Counted from the first letter of the stretch, positions 1 to 8,310 are shown. The stretch is 13,974 nucleotides of DNA from Hemicentrotus pulcherrimus (GCA_003118195.1 BEXV01001873.1:15866-29839), one strand, 5' to 3'. Notes: generated by a model from the sequence alone, not told the origin. Numbers and translations are program-made.

Positions 1-12
1 GGGGGGGGGGGG
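1..12. other. Terminal poly-G run (left edge)
   Basis: Twelve G residues open the window, and about fifteen close it. Poly-G at both ends of a sequence is typical of read-end artefacts from two-colour sequencing or of assembly stopping at homopolymers. Confidence 0.6.
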
Positions 13-48
13 AGCTTCGGTTGAGGGAAAAATATGTACTAGAGTACT

Positions 49-98
49 GTTTGAAACCCATACGCTGGCAAGGTTTTTGATATTCGAACTTGTCTCAC
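49..98 (-). pseudogene. Exon A tail copy 3 (degenerate)
   Basis: This is the most diverged copy. In the homologous frame it reads roughly ETSSNIKNLASVWVSN, and the donor region has lost the GTAATGG form. The flanking sequence resembles copy 2 only weakly. This gradient suggests it is the oldest member of the array. Confidence 0.65.
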
Positions 99-243
99 TT
101 CTAAATCAATGTCATCATCAGGATAACAAATTATTTCAAATTCCCTTCTCTTCTTTCTTATCAGAATAATCCTCCTTCTCCTCATCCTTATCATTATTAT
201 CATCATCATCACCAATCACAATTATTATCATAATGACCATTAC

Positions 244-298
244 CCGAGTAAGTTTGGTGCCCATACAATGGCAAGGTTCTTGATAATCATACTGGTCT
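244..298 (-). pseudogene. Exon A tail copy 2 (donor retained)
   Basis: This is a second copy of the exon A tail, reading ETSMIIKNLAIVWAPNLLG in the homologous frame with GTAATGG still at the donor. It shares with copy 1 the non-exonic flank TTGGATCAGTAGT on one side and a TTGTGATTGGTGAT-like intronic flank on the other. Copies 1 and 2 are therefore sister duplicates, closer to each other than to exon A. Confidence 0.82.
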
Positions 299-434
299 CA
301 CTACTGATCCAACATCATCATCATCAAAAGAGTAATCTCCAAATCTAATGCTATTCACCATTCCCATCTCAGTCCCCATCAAAATCATTATCCTCCACCA
401 ACTCCTCCTCAACCTCATCTTGGTTCATCTTTGC

Positions 435-435
<1 letters not shown>

Positions 436-499
<64 letters not shown>

Positions 500-505
500 T
501 ATCAT
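436..505. repeat. (TCA)n microsatellite
   Basis: About 22 nearly perfect TCA/CAT units, running into ATCATCAATG. Confidence 0.95.
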
Positions 506-555
506 CAATGCTATGATGACAAGCCAACATCATCATCACCAATCACAACCATTAC

Positions 556-610
556 CTGAGTAAGTTTGGTGCCCATACGATGGCAAGGTTCTTCATGTTC
601 ATACTGGTCT
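556..610 (-). pseudogene. Exon A tail copy 1 (donor retained)
   Basis: This repeats the last ~55 nt of exon A and its donor. In the homologous frame it reads ETSMNMKNLAIVWAPNLL(R), one residue different from exon A over this stretch, and ends CTCAG followed by GTAATGG, as in the real exon. Upstream the similarity stops at GAGACC, where the copy reads TTGGATCAGTAGT and then a CAT-type microsatellite. There is no polypyrimidine acceptor next to it, so I see no evidence that it is spliced as an exon. If the transcript runs from exon A through to this donor, the TAA directly after exon A ends translation first. Confidence 0.85.
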
Positions 611-623
611 CACTACTGATCCA

Positions 624-648
624 ACATCATAATCATCATCATCATCAT

Positions 649-686
<38 letters not shown>

Positions 687-717
687 CCACCACCACCACC
701 ACCACCACCACCACCAT
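624..717. repeat. Compound (CAT)n-(CAC)n microsatellite abutting exon A donor
   Basis: CAT units with two TAATCA interruptions change to about ten CAC/ACC units. The array ends within 3-4 bases of the exon A donor. In the pre-mRNA this places a GGU/GUG-rich tract immediately after the 5' splice site. Confidence 0.95.
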
Positions 718-720
718 TAC

Positions 721-908
721 CTGAGTAAGTTAGGTGCCCATACGATGGCAAGGTTCTTGATGTTCATACTGGTCTCCCCCTTGAATGATGACATGTATGA
801 GAGATGCCGGATAAGGAACTGCAAGGTGCGGTAGTGTGGCGGTGGTAGCTGCTGCACCGTGTCGTGCATCATCATCAAACGATTCTCCTCACCCGACATA
901 GCAGCCTC
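721..908 (-). CDS. Exon A: C-terminal half of RhoGAP domain
   Basis: The exon is 188 nt, entered in phase 0 (acceptor TTATTTTCCATTTACAG followed by GAGGCTGCT) and left with two extra bases (CTCAG followed by GTAATGG). It encodes EAAMSGEENRLMMMHDTVQQ, LPPPHYRTLQFLIRHLSYMS and SFKGETSMN then IKNLAIVWAPNLL(R). LPPPHYRTLxFLxRHL and NLAIVWAPNLL are almost invariant in ARHGAP32/33. The ATG at 899-897 is only an internal methionine, since the frame is open upstream to the acceptor and exon B joins in frame. Reading past the donor gives an immediate TAA, so correct splicing is needed for the rest of the protein. The next exon, expected to continue SKxIE, lies beyond position 1. The last ~55 nt of this exon plus donor recur three times downstream, near 556, 244 and 50. 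Confidence 0.96.
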
Positions 909-947
909 CTGTAAATGGAAAATAAAGTGAGAATGTATGACTTCACA

Positions 948-1031
948 TAATAATAATAGTAAAAACAGTGCTTATAAAGCGCTAACCACCAAAGTCTCAA
1001 AGCGCTATAACAAACAAAATACAATGATAAA
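948..1031 (+). repeat. Dispersed GCGCT-type repeat, copy 1
   Basis: It runs from AATAATAATAG through CAGTGCTTATAAAGCGCTAA and AAAGTCTCAAAGCGCT to AACAAACAAAATACAATGAT. A copy about 90% similar by eye lies in the opposite orientation at 2645-2740. A 3-bp microsatellite head next to a GCGCT...AAGTCTC...GCGCT core is common among short dispersed repeats in marine invertebrates (recall, not checked). Confidence 0.8.
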
Positions 1032-1420
1032 CCAATACATATTAAACAAAACAAAAAATTACAAATAAACCTAAAAATAACAAATATAAATCAATGTAAA
1101 CAGAGTAAGTTAATCATAGAAAGCAATTTTGAATAGATGTGTCTTAAGACAAGTTTTGAATTGGTTGACAGTCTGACAATTATACAGGTACAAATCATTT
1201 TACACTATATTCCTTTTTTATTTTATCATAGAGTTAGACCTGCTTTAGGTGTATTATGATGCCTTCATACCATGGAGGCATAATAACACATACTGAAGGA
1301 TGAAACTTAAACATGGTTCAGTGTGTATTCTCTTGAGTGCTCTAATGTTCCGCTTTAATATACATCAAAAACCATACATACAATTGCCCCCAAACACAGG
1401 GATATCCCCTTATAACTCAC

Positions 1421-1510
1421 CTCAACCTTTGATAGAGCTGGTCGGTTAGAGTATTGGTCAACTCCTTGAAGTACAGCTTACAAAAGGACGAAATACTGTA
1501 GATATCCTTT
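1421..1510 (-). pseudogene. Partial tandem copy of exon B 3' half (donor retained)
   Basis: In the homologous frame it encodes RKDIYSISSFCKLYFKELTN followed by TLTDQLYQRL, matching exon B's KDIHCMSSVCKLYFRELPNPLLTYQLYKKF. It ends TTGAG followed by GTGAGT, a better donor consensus than the real exon's GTAATT. Compared with exon B it lacks one codon in the LLTYQ region and one further base near the end, so its exit phase differs and it could not join exon A in frame. The adjacent intron is also duplicated (TTGAGTGCT at 1512 and again at 1333; GGGATwTCCC at 1581 and 1400). This makes a simple tandem unit of about 178 bp. Confidence 0.88.
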
Positions 1511-1598
1511 CTATTGAGTGCTTGACTTTAAATGTATATAAATAACCATCAATATAACTGCCCTCCTTCCTCCCCCCAAAGGGATTTCCCCTAATTAC

Positions 1599-1840
1599 CT
1601 CAAATTTCTTATAGAGCTGGTAGGTGAGCAGAGGATTGGGCAACTCCCTGAAGTACAGCTTACAAACGGACGACATACAGTGGATATCCTTCTTATACTC
1701 ATCAAGGTTGGGTGTGGTCTCGCTGTCAAACTGGTCCCTAAGGTACTGGACGTTGGAGGCCACGCCCGACAACCGGTAGATGCCGTCGACGATACCGTAC
1801 TGCTCGATGAAGTGACAGCAGTCTTGGACAACAGAGGGAA
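1599..1840 (-). CDS. Exon B: catalytic core of RhoGAP domain with arginine finger
   Basis: The exon is 242 nt, entered in phase 1 (acceptor CACATCTACAG followed by TTCCC) and left in phase 0 (TTTGAG followed by GTAATT). It encodes VPSVVQDCCHFIEQYGIVDG, IYRLSGVASNVQYLRDQFDS and, after ETTPNLDEYKKDIHCMSSV, the segment CKLYFRELPNPLLTYQLYKK-FE. The arginine in GIYRLSG is the arginine finger that RhoGAP proteins insert into the GTPase active site. The K and R in CKLYFRELP are the other invariant catalytic-face residues of the family. All are intact, so the domain should be active. The 3' half of the exon with its donor and intron flank is duplicated just downstream, ending at 1421. The genomic frame stays open past the donor, through the intron and into that copy, but stops before the copy's donor. 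Confidence 0.97.
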
Positions 1841-2332
1841 CTGTAGATGTGCATATAGAGTAGGTGTAGGACAAATAATGAAACAAGTCATGGTAGCTAG
1901 ACAAGCATTACAACAAGAAAAAAAAAACAAACAAAAAACAAACAAATCCACATTTTGATATTGTCAATTTTCCTTGCAGCTCTGTAAGTCTGCATCCAAT
2001 TACACTTCCTAGTAAGTTAGTAATATCTTTGTGTTCTTCTACTTCTTCCTCAATCTTTCCTTTGAAACTATACCTGTACATGTATGTCCTCTTTTCACAG
2101 AAAGACACACAAACAAAAGAGAAAGGGAGACATTCGGGTGGGGAAGGTTAGACAGAGAGATAAACAGAGAAGAGATTTTTCAATTAGTTCCTGTGTGACA
2201 ATTAAAGTTGTTCTCCCATATAACACATTAAAAAACTCTCCCTTTTTCAGAGATAAACAAACACACCCACCCACATAACCTGTCATAAACTCAACAAAGC
2301 TCCAATATCTTGTGAGGCAGCTATAAACTTAC
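1841..2332. other. Intron between exons C and B
   Basis: This is a 492-bp intron. It has an A-rich run near 1917-1948 (a T-rich run in the transcript) and one TACATGTA word at 2077. I see no gene or clear repeat. Confidence 0.75.
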
Positions 2333-2482
2333 CATCAGTGCCTGTGTTGAGAAGATGTTCCCCCAGATCGCATCCAAACACCCTCTCCTTCAGGATACCG
2401 CTCTGTTTTAATCTCCTCCTCGTCGGTCGCTCAAGGATGAATGAACGAAGGAATGTAATGAGCTTGCCATGCTTCCTCAACA
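2333..2482 (-). CDS. Exon C: linker and N-terminal start of RhoGAP domain
   Basis: The exon is 150 nt, entered in phase 1 (acceptor TTTTCTCTGTGCAG followed by TGTTGAGG) and left in phase 1 (ACTGATG followed by GTAAGT, a strong consensus donor). Joined to exon D it gives PKGPKP-V-LRKHGKLITF. It continues LRSFILERPTRRRLKQSGIL and KERVFGCDLGEHLLNTGTD. The basic stretch RPTRRRLKQ followed by FGCDLGEHL is the characteristic entry to the RhoGAP domain in ARHGAP32/33. The next exon completes a valine (G + TT), giving TGTD-V-PSVVQ, where vertebrate members have a comparable VPQVL. The exon lies between two inverted dispersed repeats (2645-2740 and 948-1031) that also enclose exon B. Confidence 0.96.
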
Positions 2483-2644
2483 CTGCACAGAGAAAATGAA
2501 CGAGAGAACGAATGAATGACAAGTTTACTCATTTCAAAAATTGCTTTTGATCATTAACTTACGGTACTCTGTTCACATTGATATTTATTTCATATGTATT
2601 GGAATTTTGTAGGTCTATTTGCATTTTCTTTTTGTTTTGTTTAA

Positions 2645-2740
2645 TACGTAATTCTTTATCATTGTATTTTGTTTGTTAAAGCGCTCAGAGACTTTGGGGG
2701 TTAGCGCTTTACAAGCACCGTTTTTATTATTTTTGTTATT
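2645..2740 (-). repeat. Dispersed GCGCT-type repeat, copy 2 (inverted)
   Basis: Read on the minus strand it gives AATAAAAACGGTGCTTGTAA, AGCGCTAACCCCCAAAGTC, then AGCGCTTTAACAAACAAAAT and ACAATGATAAAG. This matches copy 1 (948-1031) nearly base for base, including the AACAAACAAAATACAATGATAA tail. Together they form an inverted pair around exons B and C. Confidence 0.8.
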
Positions 2741-2755
2741 AACAAAGTATGCTCG

Positions 2756-2885
2756 GGCCAGTTTTCTCGAAACAGACATCAGTCCAAGTTCTTGGACATA
2801 CCATAGAAACGTGTGTTAATTCTATAACACACGTTACAATGGGATGACTAAGAAGTTAGACTAATGACGGTTTCAAGAAACGGCC
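2756..2885. repeat. Foldback (hairpin) element, about 130 bp
   Basis: Two ~63-bp arms are imperfect reverse complements of each other. The outer end is GGCCAGTTTTCTCGAAAC on the left and GTTTCAAGAAACGGCC on the right. The centre is ACGTGTGTTA-attcta-TAACACACGT. No clear target-site duplication flanks it (GTATGCTCG left, ACCAGGAT right). It looks like a short non-autonomous foldback transposon. Family unknown. Confidence 0.8.
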
Positions 2886-4700
2886 ACCAGGATATGACAA
2901 CCACAAGATGGACTTTAGAAAATACAGTGAAACCTGCTTCAGTGACCACCTGTCTGTAATGACAGCCTGTTAAGATTCCCTTTGAAATTATAATCCTATA
3001 TCAAATAAGTATAAATATTAGATGTCACTTATACACCCAAATCCTAATGCATGTATTAGATGTGTTACTTTCAGAGTTAATGAATATGACAGAAAAATAA
3101 AAAAAATGATGATATGCACTACACCATACAATATATACTACACAAATCCCAGACATGACTAGAATGAGAAAAGCATGCTTTAATCCTCAGGCAAAACCAA
3201 AATATGGCTCAACAAAAAGTATTTATAGTTGCATCACTATTGAGTACATTTACATATAAGTTCATCCTGAAAAATCAGAAATTATATACAAGTAATACAA
3301 TGTACAAGTCCATATCTGATGAACAGTAAGAAGAGATACACAAAAGAAATATCTGTAGTGGCAGTAGAAGTACATGTAGTAATTGCAGTTGTAGCATTAA
3401 CAATAAGCATGCAACATAGTATCTGGGAAAGAAGATTTAGAGAAAATTGACAGAAATTGGCTATTATGAATGATAAATTACAACAAAAAGATTGCTGTTC
3501 AAAATATAGGAGAAAAGGAAAAACAAAACTTCAAACACCAATTTTTTTTATTTGCAGTATCTAATACCAATGCATATTTTACACTTCAATACAAATCTGT
3601 CGCACAACGTCACACGAATATACACAAATATTTCCCATGACAAAACTGCTGAAAATTTCAGAAATCACAGAAGACACTGGCAAGCTGCAGCCTAAGAGGA
3701 ATGCAAATATCACAGAGAAATTCCAATACAAATATATGCAAAAACAGCAAAACACAATTATCAATGCTTCCTGAAATCAAGAACATAAACAACGCTTTCA
3801 CAATGTATCTTGAACTAATTTTGTTGACAGCTAATTATAATACTCTCTGTTTAAATCTGTGTTTTTGCTCTTGTTAGGGGGCAACACATTGTAGGAGGGG
3901 AGCAGGGGTCAGAAACAAAATGTGGGTCGGGTTAAATTTCAGATATTTTGACTCAAATTAAAGCAGCTGCAATTTTGTTTTTATTTAATTTTTGTTGGTT
4001 ATGGAATAAGCATTGCATAGACTTGTAAGTCTTCAATAACTCAGCAAATGATTTTGAAAGGAACCACACTGCAATTTGGCCCGTTGCATTTTGAGCATTT
4101 GGTGTTATGACTGTGTGAGAATTGCATGTAGTTAGATAAATAGCAGTTAGGTAATCAATGCTAAGTAATTATTAGGCAAATCATTATGCAAATATAGTTA
4201 AATGCACATCAAACACATGCAGGAGTATTAAAGCAATATAAATGCATTATTTCATGCCACATTTTCATGCAACCAGCTTTACTACTCCAATTGCTTAAGT
4301 TTCATGAACGTTAACAATTACTTAATTTAATTGTATTTATTTATTTATTTGTTGTTTTATTTTGACAGGGTAACGCTTCCAGTTAAAAAAAAACTGCTCG
4401 ACCAAGGGGCCCTGAACTCCTCTAATTACTTTGACTTTGAAAAATAAGAGTGAAATTAATGCAATGACAAAGAGAAGGATGACAGATGTAAAAATGTAAT
4501 TATTTGTTCCATTTTTGTGACGCAAAAATAATTTAATCTTTTAAAGAACATGGGAGACTGATGAACTAAATGTACCAAACGGTGAACCATCAAAAGAGAT
4601 TAAAGCAAAGTAACATACCTCCCTCGAAAAAATGTTTGGAAACTCAAGTTTGATTGATTATATCTTTTTCGTTATGGCATAATCCTCACTATGTTAAGAA
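2886..4700. other. Intron C-D, proximal part: no gene seen
   Basis: AT-rich intron without convincing coding sequence. It holds scattered short repeats and one TACATGTA word at 3371. Short open frames here lack any recognisable motif. Confidence 0.65.
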
Positions 4701-4702
4701 TC

Positions 4703-4785
4703 CTTAGATGTTGGAGCGCCTTCAGGACCTTGCAAGGTCGATATGTGCGCTATATAAGAATCCAAAATTATTATTTTGTTATTAT
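4703..4785 (-). repeat. Fragment of GCGC/TATATA-type dispersed repeat
   Basis: GGAGCGCCTTCAGGACC is followed by GTGCGCTATATAAGAATCC and then an ATTATTATT-type tail. This is the reverse-orientation counterpart of the TATATAGCGCTT repeat at 5404-5500. The spacing of the two GCGC words and the trinucleotide tail define the family. Confidence 0.55.
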
Positions 4786-4964
4786 AACATGTGTTTACCG
4801 GTATTCATCTTTAAAATGATACCATTTTGTCATGATTTTTCAGTCATGGAATTTGCATTACCGTACATCAAAATAAGGGGCAAAGTCAAAGGTGAAAGGT
4901 TGCAAAAACACACTGCTCTTGATTGGCCGAGCATTGCAAGGCTGTTGTGTTGTGCACTGCATAT

Positions 4965-5080
4965 TATTAGGTCCTTTTAGATTTGCACAACAACAACGTG
5001 GATTGCTACAATCAACGTCCTTTTAATGCACAGCCTTGAATGGACATCACACGTATCAGTTCACGCAAATCTAAAAGTCC
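4965..5080. repeat. Inverted repeat with AGATTTGC arms
   Basis: TTAGGTCCTTTTAGATTTGC near 4966 pairs with GCAAATCTAAAAGTCCTTAA near 5066. Inside, ACGTGGATTG and CAATCAACGT form a smaller near-palindrome around CTA. This could be a small foldback element or a hairpin-forming transcript segment. Confidence 0.6.
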
Positions 5081-5402
5081 TTAATGATAATAGAGCTTAC
5101 CAGTGCATTTTGCAACTTTTCACTTTTGATGTACTGCTCATTCCATGGCTGCATTATCATAAAAAATGGGATATCATTTTACAGAGGAATAGACACACTC
5201 TCTAATGAAACTAAACATACCGTAGTAATGATTTTGCCATCACAAGAGAGATTATATACTGTACCAAATGATAAAAACTTGAATTTTCAAACTTTTTTTT
5301 ATTTTGATCATATGCAATCATATATATTTATTTCTAATTTATCCCCTGCTAAACAACAGAAGCTTAGACATGTTTGGACCATGTTCTTCTAAAGGATAGG
5401 TC

Positions 5403-5403
<1 letters not shown>

Positions 5404-5444
<41 letters not shown>

Positions 5445-5500
5445 TTTAATTTTTATATAGCGCTTAATACAAATATCTCTAAGCCCTTTACAAATATACT
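5404..5500 (+). repeat. (TAA)n microsatellite plus TATATAGCGCTT repeat
   Basis: About 13 TAA units are followed by TTTTTATATAGCGCTTAA, ATATCTCTAAGCCCTTTACA and an A/T-rich end. The core is a diverged relative of the 948 and 2645 copies. Confidence 0.75.
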
Positions 5501-5726
5501 TTTATATGTTACACTTGCATATATATGTCTATAGAGCTTAAATATTTCATGCAAAAAGAAAAGGCTTATGGATTAATATCGCAGGCAATGAACAGCAAAC
5601 AATAGATGTAGTATTAAACAACAAAAACTCAAGCATTAGATTAAACAAGAGGTGAAAAGCGGGAATTAATTACTAGTAGTTTGTGTGTTGGTGCCCCCTG
5701 TTTGAGACCAAGTACCGGACGCTTCC

Positions 5727-5900
5727 AATGACATCACTTCTATTTATAAAACACGATTAAATTAAATGTCAGGTAGGGAGAAAGAGAGAGAGAGAGAGAG
5801 AGAACGGAGAGAAACGATGGTTAATTCTAGCATCTCTAATGACATCATTTCTATTTATAGAACTCGACTGAATAAAACCTCAGGTACAGTAAGAAAGGGA
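5727..5900. repeat. Direct repeat (about 65 bp, period 111) around a (GA)n tract
   Basis: AATGACATCACTTCTATTTA at 5727 recurs as AATGACATCATTTCTATTTA at 5838, with similarity continuing through TCAGGTA. A GA microsatellite (5783-5802) sits between them. Confidence 0.7.
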
Positions 5901-6576
5901 AAACATAAATATGGTAATTTCTAAAAGGTGAACACAAAAGCAGAACATTTAAGAGAATGCCATAACAAAAGTTTTGGTGAAACATAATATCATAATACTA
6001 TAAAGCAAGGGGGAAACAAGTGGTATAATAAACAAAAGTTCATTGTTAATAAAAGCAGAAACTGATCTAGAAAAATTCAACTTTGGTACAATTGATGTTA
6101 ATGAAACTGAAAAGGTGCAAATTTATGAGAGATCTACATCTCTGTGAAGCTTTTATACTTTCTTACATTACTTCTAAATAATGATTAACGGTACTTGGAA
6201 CCTGTGTTTTAATGGGATAGTTTGAATGAAGATCTGATTTCTCTGTTGATAAAACACTAATCCAATATCAGTCCAAACATAAACAGCTTATATTAGATCA
6301 ATTATTCCAAAAATAGAGTGTTTTATCCAGGAGCAATTGAATAATTTGAATTGTCATGCAGGATATGTTGCTAAGGCATCTACAAGAAGATCTGAGCGAG
6401 TGAATATTTAATCTCCTCAATGAAAGGTGAAATTTTACTAAAAATTAAGTATTAAAAAATAATATATACAAAGCATGTATCTATTCAAAAAATTTCAGCA
6501 GATTGTGAAGGTGCATATGATTTACAGGCAAAATAGTGGGCCGAATGTAATGTACATGTATGTCATATTCTATTAA

Positions 6577-7128
6577 AAGGGACTGGGTAACATTGTTGAA
6601 GGTTGATGACAAAAATTGCTTCATTTTTATATAAAATGTTTCTTACTATATTCCTTCTACTGTACTAACCCTCTGACAGGCAAAAAATCCTGAAAAAATT
6701 CTCAAACCATGAAGATATCTATGGTTTTCTTTCAAGGCGTCGATGTGAGGCACCCTCTAACAGTGATTAACAGTAAATTCTCCCAACCATTTTTGAATTT
6801 TCCAAACCGTTTTTCCATGAAAAAAAGACATAAAACAGGCTATAAAAAATCTGTCAACACTTAAATGTCTGGAATGGAATGCAGAGCCATTTTATTGCTT
6901 TGTGAGATTTCCATTCACCTAAAATGTAACTAAATTGTTCTATAGATCTAGATCTAGACCTAGTTGGGAGAATTAAGGAATCGATCAGATCAGTTTTTCC
7001 CAATTTGTACCATGAATAATGGTCCGTTTTCACTCAAATTTTCAGATTATCTTTAATTGTACATCTAGCATTGAAGTCACTACCTTAGAACCACTATCTC
7101 TCATCTGAACAATGTTACCCAGTCCCTT
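6577..7128. mobile_element. MITE-like non-autonomous DNA transposon, 552 bp
   Basis: Both ends carry a perfect 21-bp inverted repeat beginning AAGGGACTGGG and continuing TAACATTGTT. TAA flanks both sides (6574-6576 and 7129-7131) as a likely 3-bp target-site duplication, and a TTAA reading with one base of slack is also possible. A TWA duplication suggests PIF/Harbinger-type mobilisation, whereas TTAA would suggest piggyBac. The interior is AT-rich with no transposase frame, so the element would have moved with enzymes supplied elsewhere. Confidence 0.85.
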
Positions 7129-7131
7129 TAA

Positions 7132-7730
7132 CATGACTGCCTGAAAGTTTATCAACATGAAAACAAAAAGATGAGAAACAACTTTGAGGCAGAGGTATTG
7201 AAGGAGGAATTTTCAATTAAATCTCATTCACGAGTACTGCGGTATATTATCCTGATGTAAGGTGCGTTCAGATAAGACGCAGCAAAGCCATGGCGTTTTT
7301 TTTAAATGATGACATGAAGTGTATTGCATTTCACATCTCATGGCAGGTTTACTGCTGTGGTTTACAGTATATGTGAACAAGTTTATATGGATGTCATGAG
7401 GTATCAAAACTTTTAAATTTTTCAAATATGATACAAACCAATTAAAAATCAAGATAAATAAAATCTAATTTCCTAATGTAAAATGTTCAGGGCCTGATAT
7501 AAAAACAACAACAACAACAACAACAAACTCACTTCACTGACAACAATCTAAGAATAATTGACCTTCACCACAAATATTTATGAATTAAACTTTACCAAAC
7601 CTCACTCGCTAAGAGTCCAATTGAAACATTATAAAAATGTATTACCGGTAGTACAACATTCCGATCAAAATGAAAATCTTAGTAAACATAAGAAATATCA
7701 CTCAACTCAACAACTTGTGAAATCTTAAAA
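7132..7730. other. Intron C-D, between MITE and minisatellite
   Basis: AT-rich intron with a (CAA)n run at 7503-7527 and one TACCGGTA-type word near 7643. No gene seen. Confidence 0.65.
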
Positions 7731-7734
7731 CAAA

Positions 7735-8072
7735 AGTAGTATTTGAACTCCAACTCTGAATGAAGTAGTAAGGTATGGTACTACTAAACATAACAAAACT
7801 GAAAAAAATCTCTACACAGATATGGTAGTTGAAGCTCATACTCTAAATATGTTATTAAGGTATGGAACTACTATAAACAAAAAGAAAAAAAAACCTTTGT
7901 ACAGATATAGTAGTTGAAGCTCATACTCTGAACATAGTGTTAAGGTATAGAACTACTGACATACAAAACAAAAACAGAACAAATCTCCATACTGATATAG
8001 TAGTTGAAGTTCATACTCTAAATATGTTGTTAAGGTATGGAACTAATAACACACAAAACAAAATACATTTGA
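7735..8072. repeat. Minisatellite, four copies of an 85-90 bp unit
   Basis: The phrase TAGTTGAAGCTCATACTCT (or a close variant) begins at about 7737, 7826, 7911 and 8001. Each is followed by a GTTRTTAAGGTATGGAACTA-like segment and then an ACAAAACAAAA-type spacer. The first copy is the most diverged. The array ends about 30 bp from exon D tail copy 1. Confidence 0.88.
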
Positions 8073-8104
8073 GTGATTGTTACACTTAAGACATAAATAT
8101 TTAC

Positions 8105-8143
8105 CAGGTTTGGGGCCCTTTGGTACCCTGTCTGCCACTGCCA
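8105..8143 (-). pseudogene. Exon D tail copy 1 (in frame, donor retained)
   Basis: Across 43 aligned bases (39 exonic plus the donor) I count 5 mismatches to exon D. The frame reads AVADRVPKGPKP, against AVAERVPKGPKP in exon D, and the donor CCTG followed by GTAAATATT is conserved. Most mismatches are silent or conservative. An AG at 8139-8138 would leave a 33-nt piece (8137-8105) that starts and ends in the same phase as the D/C junction. It could therefore be an in-frame microexon, although another AG lies between it and the only nearby pyrimidine tract. Confidence 0.85.
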
Positions 8144-8217
8144 TGTTGCAGAGCTGCCAACCTCCAGAACAGAAAAATCAGTAATCACGAGGCTCAAAAT
8201 CAGGAATTTTTTGACGC

Positions 8218-8222
<5 letters not shown>

Positions 8223-8248
<26 letters not shown>
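8223..8248. repeat. (TAA)n microsatellite
   Basis: About eight TAA units between the two exon D tail copies. Confidence 0.9.
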
Positions 8249-8275
8249 GTAGTAAAAAGGACAAAGAATTTTCAT

Positions 8276-8310
8276 CAGGTTTCGGACCTTTTGACACTGC
8301 CATTGCCACT
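8276..8310 (-). pseudogene. Exon D tail copy 2 (degenerate, donor lost)
   Basis: This is a weaker copy of the exon D tail, reading AMAVSKGPKP in the homologous frame with a 3-nt deletion. The donor GT is changed to GA (CCTGATGAAAATTC), so it cannot act as a 5' splice site. It lies between exon D and tail copy 1, separated from copy 1 by a TAA microsatellite. Confidence 0.6.

Larger units (their letters stand above)
13..720. repeat. Intron downstream of exon A: exon-tail/CAT-repeat array
   Basis: The whole stretch is an array in which exon A tail copies (near 50, 244 and 556) alternate with ATC-rich spacer. Spacing is irregular (about 205, 312 and 165 bp) because the microsatellite blocks differ in length. 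No independent gene is supported. The long histidine or isoleucine reading frames here are translations of the CAT repeat. Confidence 0.8.
909..1598. other. Intron between exons B and A
   Basis: This is a 690-bp intron. It contains the duplicated exon B tail unit (1333-1512) and one dispersed GCGCT-type repeat (948-1031). Otherwise it is AT-rich with no supported coding sequence. Confidence 0.8.

Noticed and set aside
436..717. CRISPR-like array
   Set aside because: The repeats are 3-bp microsatellite units and exon-tail copies with no constant repeat/unique spacer structure; the genome is eukaryotic.
348..834. Forward open frames rich in isoleucine or histidine
   Set aside because: They are translations of the CAT/CAC microsatellite and of the antisense of exon A and its copies; no start context or domain supports them.
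897..899. ATG in exon A as a translation start
   Set aside because: The frame is open upstream to a good acceptor and joins exon B in phase, so this is an internal methionine.
1680..1958. Forward open frame opposite exon B
   Set aside because: Antisense shadow of the conserved RhoGAP exon.
4337..5392. Several 60-100 residue frames in the large intron
   Set aside because: Length is within chance for this much AT-rich sequence and no conserved motif is seen.
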